The position numbers and the translations under genes were made by a program. The notes beneath the pieces are model-generated. The model was not told the origin of the DNA, did no database searches, and was given only the letters and a program-made list of their open reading frames with translations. From assembly GCA_027563935.2 (NCBI GenBank), contig CM050454.1:53038596-53102595 (forward strand): a stretch of 64,000 nucleotides of DNA, read 5' to 3'. Shown in pieces: positions 60,706-64,000 of the stretch. The DNA comes from Costus lasius. Taxonomy: Eukaryota; Streptophyta; Magnoliopsida; Zingiberales; Costaceae. The first letter of the stretch is position 1, and each line of letters opens with the position of its first letter.

Positions 60706-61134
60706 GAGAGTGCTTAGTTTTGCTTGAGATCTTGGTATTGAGGTAGAATGCACGAGAGTGATTCTTTATCTCTTTAGCCAAAATTCACTTATATTTAGCA
60801 TTGAATTGATCTTGCACGAGAGTGAGGATCGTTCCTTGTAAACTAACTGCACGAGAGTGAGTTAGTTTGTTTATCAAGTGAATTATATCTTAACCGTTAC
60901 AAAGATAAATTGATAAATCTTTAATCATATTTAGTCATGAATATTAAGACGAATGAACCCCTAGTCCCGATTCTCTCATTCTGATTTACTTCGATTACAG
61001 TTCGATTGCTATTTACACAACCTTCGAATTGCTTAGCTAGTGAAAACTCAATTAGTCAGTACCTAACAGCGAACTCCCTGTGGTTCGATATCTTAAATAT
61101 TACTTCGAGTATCCGTGCACTTATGGACACAACA

Positions 61135-61155
61135 CCCGTAGACCAAGAACAAATC
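61135..61155 (-). pseudogene. Remnant of Copia-E RNase H right of the Athila element
   Basis: The reverse complement, 21 bases including the CCCGT duplication, reads on into 25909 downwards as DLFLVYGRQEELS, which is Copia-E coding sequence interrupted by Athila. Beyond 61155 the homology stops. Confidence 0.65.
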
Positions 61156-62203
61156 CTACGGCCTCAGCCGTAAACACTTTACGAACCATGAAAGTTTTCG
61201 CTCCTTCGAGTTTATCACTCGATTCAACTCCAAATCAAACCGGATTTGATCCAAACACTCCATAATCTTTCCTTGAAGGGTTTCAAACCGATTAAAGTAT
61301 AAAAAATTTGATTTTTGGAGGGTTAAAGAGGATTTTTCAGATGAACACAAATGGGCGGCGGTTGTTAGGGCGAGAATTGATTCTAGAGCAAAATTTCGAT
61401 GAGAGTTCACGCAAAAGAGAAGACTGATCACCTCTTCTTCATCTCCAGATCTAGGAGAAGCTTTTCTAATCATTTTCTTAGTGAAATTCTTGTATTTTTG
61501 TGAGGATTTAATGCTTGTTCATCAAATACATATGCTGTTAATTGAGAACATGACTGAGTAATTCTTATTTCGGGATTTAGGGGGATAGCCCACTGACAAT
61601 TACGATGTAAAAACTAAATTTTTACTCTTTTCTATGATTATTATATCATGATTTGATTAGAATTGTGTTTAATCCGTAGTTTACTCTGGCCAAGTATATT
61701 GCATCTTAGATGTTGCGAGAAGAACCAGGAGGTAAATCGCAATGTCGGATCTATTTTACTCAAACCTATGAATCCAATCACGGGAGTAGTTTGGATTCAT
61801 TTAAAGGTTTTACAAGGTTTTTCATATAACTTAATGGGTGTAGGTATGCTAACTGTCATGAGTAGGGAGTTAGCGTAGTTAGATATAGGGTTACGCTTCG
61901 GGAGGAGGTAATTCATACCTTTGGAAAAATCCCTTTCATGATCATAATTTTCTGTTCAAAGAGTTATTTTTGTAAGATTCTTAATTGTCAGTGTGGCGAA
62001 GACCTGAGTCCCGACTATTCAAAACCTGATTTCTTCTAAACACCATTTCTGTTGCTTTTCTTACTTAGAGTCCAAAACAATCCACGACTTGATTAGCCTA
62101 GATTTAGACGAGTCGTATAGCCAGTACTTGACCGCCTAATCCTCATTGGGAATGATATCTTATTTTATTACTTCGATAAATCCGTACACTTGCGGACGCA
62201 TCA
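61156..62203 (+). repeat. Left-truncated LTR of a second Athila-type element
   Basis: The right part (TACTTGACCGCCTAATC, TACTTCGATAAATCCGTACA, TTGCGGACGCATCA) follows the same layout as the Athila LTR end at 38100-38197, and a PBS follows. The left part is missing, cut at the Copia-E remnant. No gene seen inside. Confidence 0.65.
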
Positions 62204-62209
62204 AGTTTT

Positions 62210-62227
62210 TGGCACTGTTGCCGGGGA
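62210..62227 (+). other. Primer-binding site of the second Athila-type element
   Basis: TGGCACTGTTGCCGGGGA, two changes from the TGGCGCCGTTGCCGGGGA of the first element, at the same distance from the LTR end. Confidence 0.8.
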
Positions 62228-62473
62228 CTAGGCTAGTTAATATTGACTTGATTGATAAGTTTAGAGACTATGCATTTTCTCTTTCTTTTGCTTTAGCATT
62301 TAATTATTTCTATTCTTTTTACTATTATTTTATTTTCACTTTGACTTACACGTTGTATGCCCAGAATTTTACATATAGGTACTTTATTTCCTGAAGATCC
62401 AAAGATCGAATGCACATTCCGCCTTCGAAGAAGATTATAGTTCCAGACTCAAAAGACTTCAGAGGAAGGTGAA

Positions 62474-62712
62474 ATGGCTGCGAACAATCAATCGTTGAGG
62501 GATTTTGCAGTGCCAAACATCCATGGCTTCAATTCAAGTATAGTTCGACCTAATGTGGAGGCAAAAAATTTTGAGCTCAAACCAGCACTGATGACGATGG
62601 TTGAACAAAACCAGTTTGGGGGTTCTCCAAACTAGGATCCTAACCTTCATCTTACTGTGCTTTTAGAATATTGTGACACCGTTAAGGTAAATAGTGTGTC
62701 TTCTGATGCAAT
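62474..62712 (+). pseudogene. Athila-type gag, N-terminal part
   Basis: MAANNQSLRDFAVPNIHGFN, then [17 protein letters not shown], a stop at about 62633-62635, and LLEYCDTVKVNSVSSDAI. Matches the start of gag in the first Athila element ([35 protein letters not shown]). Breaks off near 62712, after which gag is found on the other strand. Confidence 0.75.
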
Positions 62713-62734
62713 AGATTCCCTAGGTTCATCATTA

Positions 62735-63270
62735 TGTTCATCGTTCACAATGGTTATGGCATTGCAGTGTTCCCTGGGATTCATCTTTGGTTGCCCCTGG
62801 AAGTTTACCTATGGGCCTGTTGGAAGTAGTCACCTGCTGAGCTATTTGGCTCTCTAGCATCTTGTTGTGGGTGGCTAAAGCATCTACTCGAGTTGTCAGA
62901 TGCTTAATAGCATCAGAAACATCCTCGTTGTGCTTCTTTTGAGTGACAACAAATCCTTTCAAGAGAAACTCCATGTTAGACTTTTGGTGCTGTCCAAACT
63001 ACCTGGATTGAAAGCCTGGTGGCGACCTATTATTCTGCTGATTGTATTGTGGAGGAACTTGCCCTTGATTGTTCTTATATGATAGATTCGGGTGGTTCCT
63101 CCAACCTAGATTATATGTAGCAGAATAAGGGTCGTTCACCTGCCTTTGGTTAAAGTTCCCTAAAGCATTGACTTGCTCCAGACAGGAATCATCCTGTGAT
63201 GCAGCTAAGACTTGACAATCAGATGAATTATGTCTTGAAACACCACACACTTCATAAGAAACAATATTAA
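62735..63270 (-). pseudogene. Athila-type gag, C-terminal part, inverted
   Basis: On the minus strand: zinc-knuckle-like YEVCGVSRHNSSDC, NDPYSATYNLGWRNHPNLSY, a stop near 63000, then TTRVDALATHNKMLESQIAQ. Same order as the gag tail of the first Athila element. Head-to-head with the N-terminal part at 62474-62712. Confidence 0.75.
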
Positions 63271-63274
63271 CCAC

Positions 63275-64000
63275 TGATGACACCAAAATATGTAGTATAT
63301 TTTGCATCATTTTAGATACCTTTTCAAGCTAAATTGAGGATCTTTTACTTGTTTCCATGCTAAACCCATCAAATATTGCAAAGTCTACTTCTGTTTTGGT
63401 TTTTAATATTTTTCAGGCAAAAAGATGCTATTTTAGGCGTTTTCAAGCAAAATCAAATACATGGAAGAGTTCTCATCATCAAGAAGAAGGCACCCAAGAA
63501 ATTTCACGCAAATTGAGGCAAAGAACCAAAAATACAGCAGGGCCGTAAAGGATTTTACGGTGCCGTATTTTTCATGGCTACTGTATTATCAAGATCACGG
63601 CCGTATTTTGGTGATTTTTCAAACAGAAGATTTTCGTGAAAATACGGTACCGCCGTAAGAATTTACACGGCCGTATTTTGGGGCGCTTTCGGAACAGAAA
63701 CCTTAGCCAATTTTACGGCATTGCCGTAAACCGGTTTACGAGCCGTATTTTCTAGATGTCGTCAGAACAGAAAGTTGCCCTGAAATTACGGCACTGCTGT
63801 AAACATTTACATGGGCCGTATTTTCCAGACGAATTCGACCAGAGAGTTCAGCCGATTTTACGGCACTGCCTTAAACCAAATTACGGTGTCGTATGTTTCA
63901 GCAATTTCAGAACAGAATGATCGATGGATTTTACGGCAGTGTCGTAAGATATTACACTGCCGTATTTCAGTTTTTGAACGCGACTCTCAGGTCAATTTCA
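63275..64000 (+). repeat. Start of a third Athila-type LTR, running off the window
   Basis: TGATGACACCAAAATATGTA matches the Athila LTR start at 25910 and 47371, with clear divergence along its length. Contains the palindromic array at 63530-63980. It begins directly at the end of the inverted gag fragment, so it is probably an insertion into it. Confidence 0.85.
63530..63980. repeat. Palindromic ACGG/CCGT tandem array in the third Athila-type LTR
   Basis: Same unit design as the other arrays, for example 'ttacggcattgccgtaaacc' and 'ttacggcactgctgtaaac' with spacers ending 'gaacagaaa' or 'gaccagagagttc'. At least six units. Confidence 0.85.

Larger units (their letters stand above)
25910..61134 (+). 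mobile_element. Athila-type Ty3/gypsy retrotransposon carrying nested insertions
   Basis: Ends TGATGACACC and ACACAACA, with perfect 5-bp target duplications CCCGT (25905-25909 and 61135-61139). In order: 5' LTR (25910-38197, split by Copia-A), tRNA-Asp-type PBS (38204-38221), gag and pol pseudogenes (38368-43830), a palindromic array (43889-44288), an intact third ORF (44837-46216), a 3' non-coding tail, and a 3' LTR (47371-61134, split by Copia-B). Removing both copias leaves about 13.1 kb, typical for Athila elements. It sits inside Copia-E. Confidence 0.9.
47371..61134 (+). repeat. 3' LTR of the Athila element, interrupted by Copia-B
   Basis: Parts 47371-48923 and 60706-61134, together about 1977 bp after removing Copia-B and one target copy. 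Starts TGATGACACC, ends ACACAACA. Shows what the sequence looked like at the Copia-A site (TTGAATTGATC near 60803), as the 5' LTR does for the Copia-B site (near 27438). Confidence 0.9.

Overview
The window is nuclear DNA of a flowering plant. One ordinary intron-containing gene lies near the left end, and almost everything else is LTR retrotransposon sequence stacked by repeated insertion. The gene (CDS 2811-5584, eleven exons with GT/AG introns of roughly 70-740 bp) encodes a Golgi GT31 beta-1,3-galactosyltransferase. Compact introns and plant-type GT31 architecture point to an angiosperm; I cannot place it more precisely. No bacterial, organellar, CRISPR or tRNA/rRNA features were seen.

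Layout. 1-2460: non-coding upstream sequence. 2461-5584: TATA box and GT31 gene. About 6143-13690: a decayed, internally rearranged Ty1/copia element (Copia-1) split by a 2.75-kb solo LTR (8425-11179, target duplication ATAAC). 14430-14907: reverse-oriented fragment of a copia LTR. 14908-24504: Copia-D (plus strand, Angela/BARE-like, coding region broken), with a solo LTR (15237-17298, ATATT) in its 5' LTR and an 833-bp tandem duplication in its leader. 24505-25909: the 3' end of Copia-E (minus strand; LTR plus RNase H), inserted in the RNase H of Copia-D. 25910-61134: a complete Ty3/gypsy Athila-type element (target duplication CCCGT) inserted in Copia-E. It has two LTRs of about 1.95 kb, a tRNA-Asp-type primer site, broken gag and pol, and an intact third ORF of 459 codons. 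Each of its LTRs has been split by one copy of the same Angela-lineage copia family: Copia-A (27536-37876, minus) in the 5' LTR and Copia-B (48924-60705, plus, duplication GAGAG) in the 3' LTR. Copia-A carries a 1.1-kb LTR-derived insertion in its left LTR. Copia-B carries a 2.7-kb solo LTR (52655-55362, GCAGC) in gag. 61156-63274: remnants of another Athila-type element (LTR end, primer site, two gag halves in opposite orientation). 63275-64000: start of one more Athila-type LTR.

The order of events read from the nesting is Copia-D, then Copia-E, then Athila, then Copia-A and Copia-B, then the solo-LTR insertions. No element is autonomous as it stands. Copia-B would encode one continuous gag-pol reading frame if the solo LTR were absent.

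I found no convincing new enzymatic or defence system. The structure I find hardest to explain is a family of palindromic ACGG/CCGT tandem repeats. It lies in every full or partial 5' portion of the Athila LTRs and again inside the element just upstream of the intact third ORF. Related observations are conserved hairpins in the copia leaders, a 31-bp flanking duplication around an LTR fragment, and same-family copia insertions in opposite orientation in the two LTRs of one host element.
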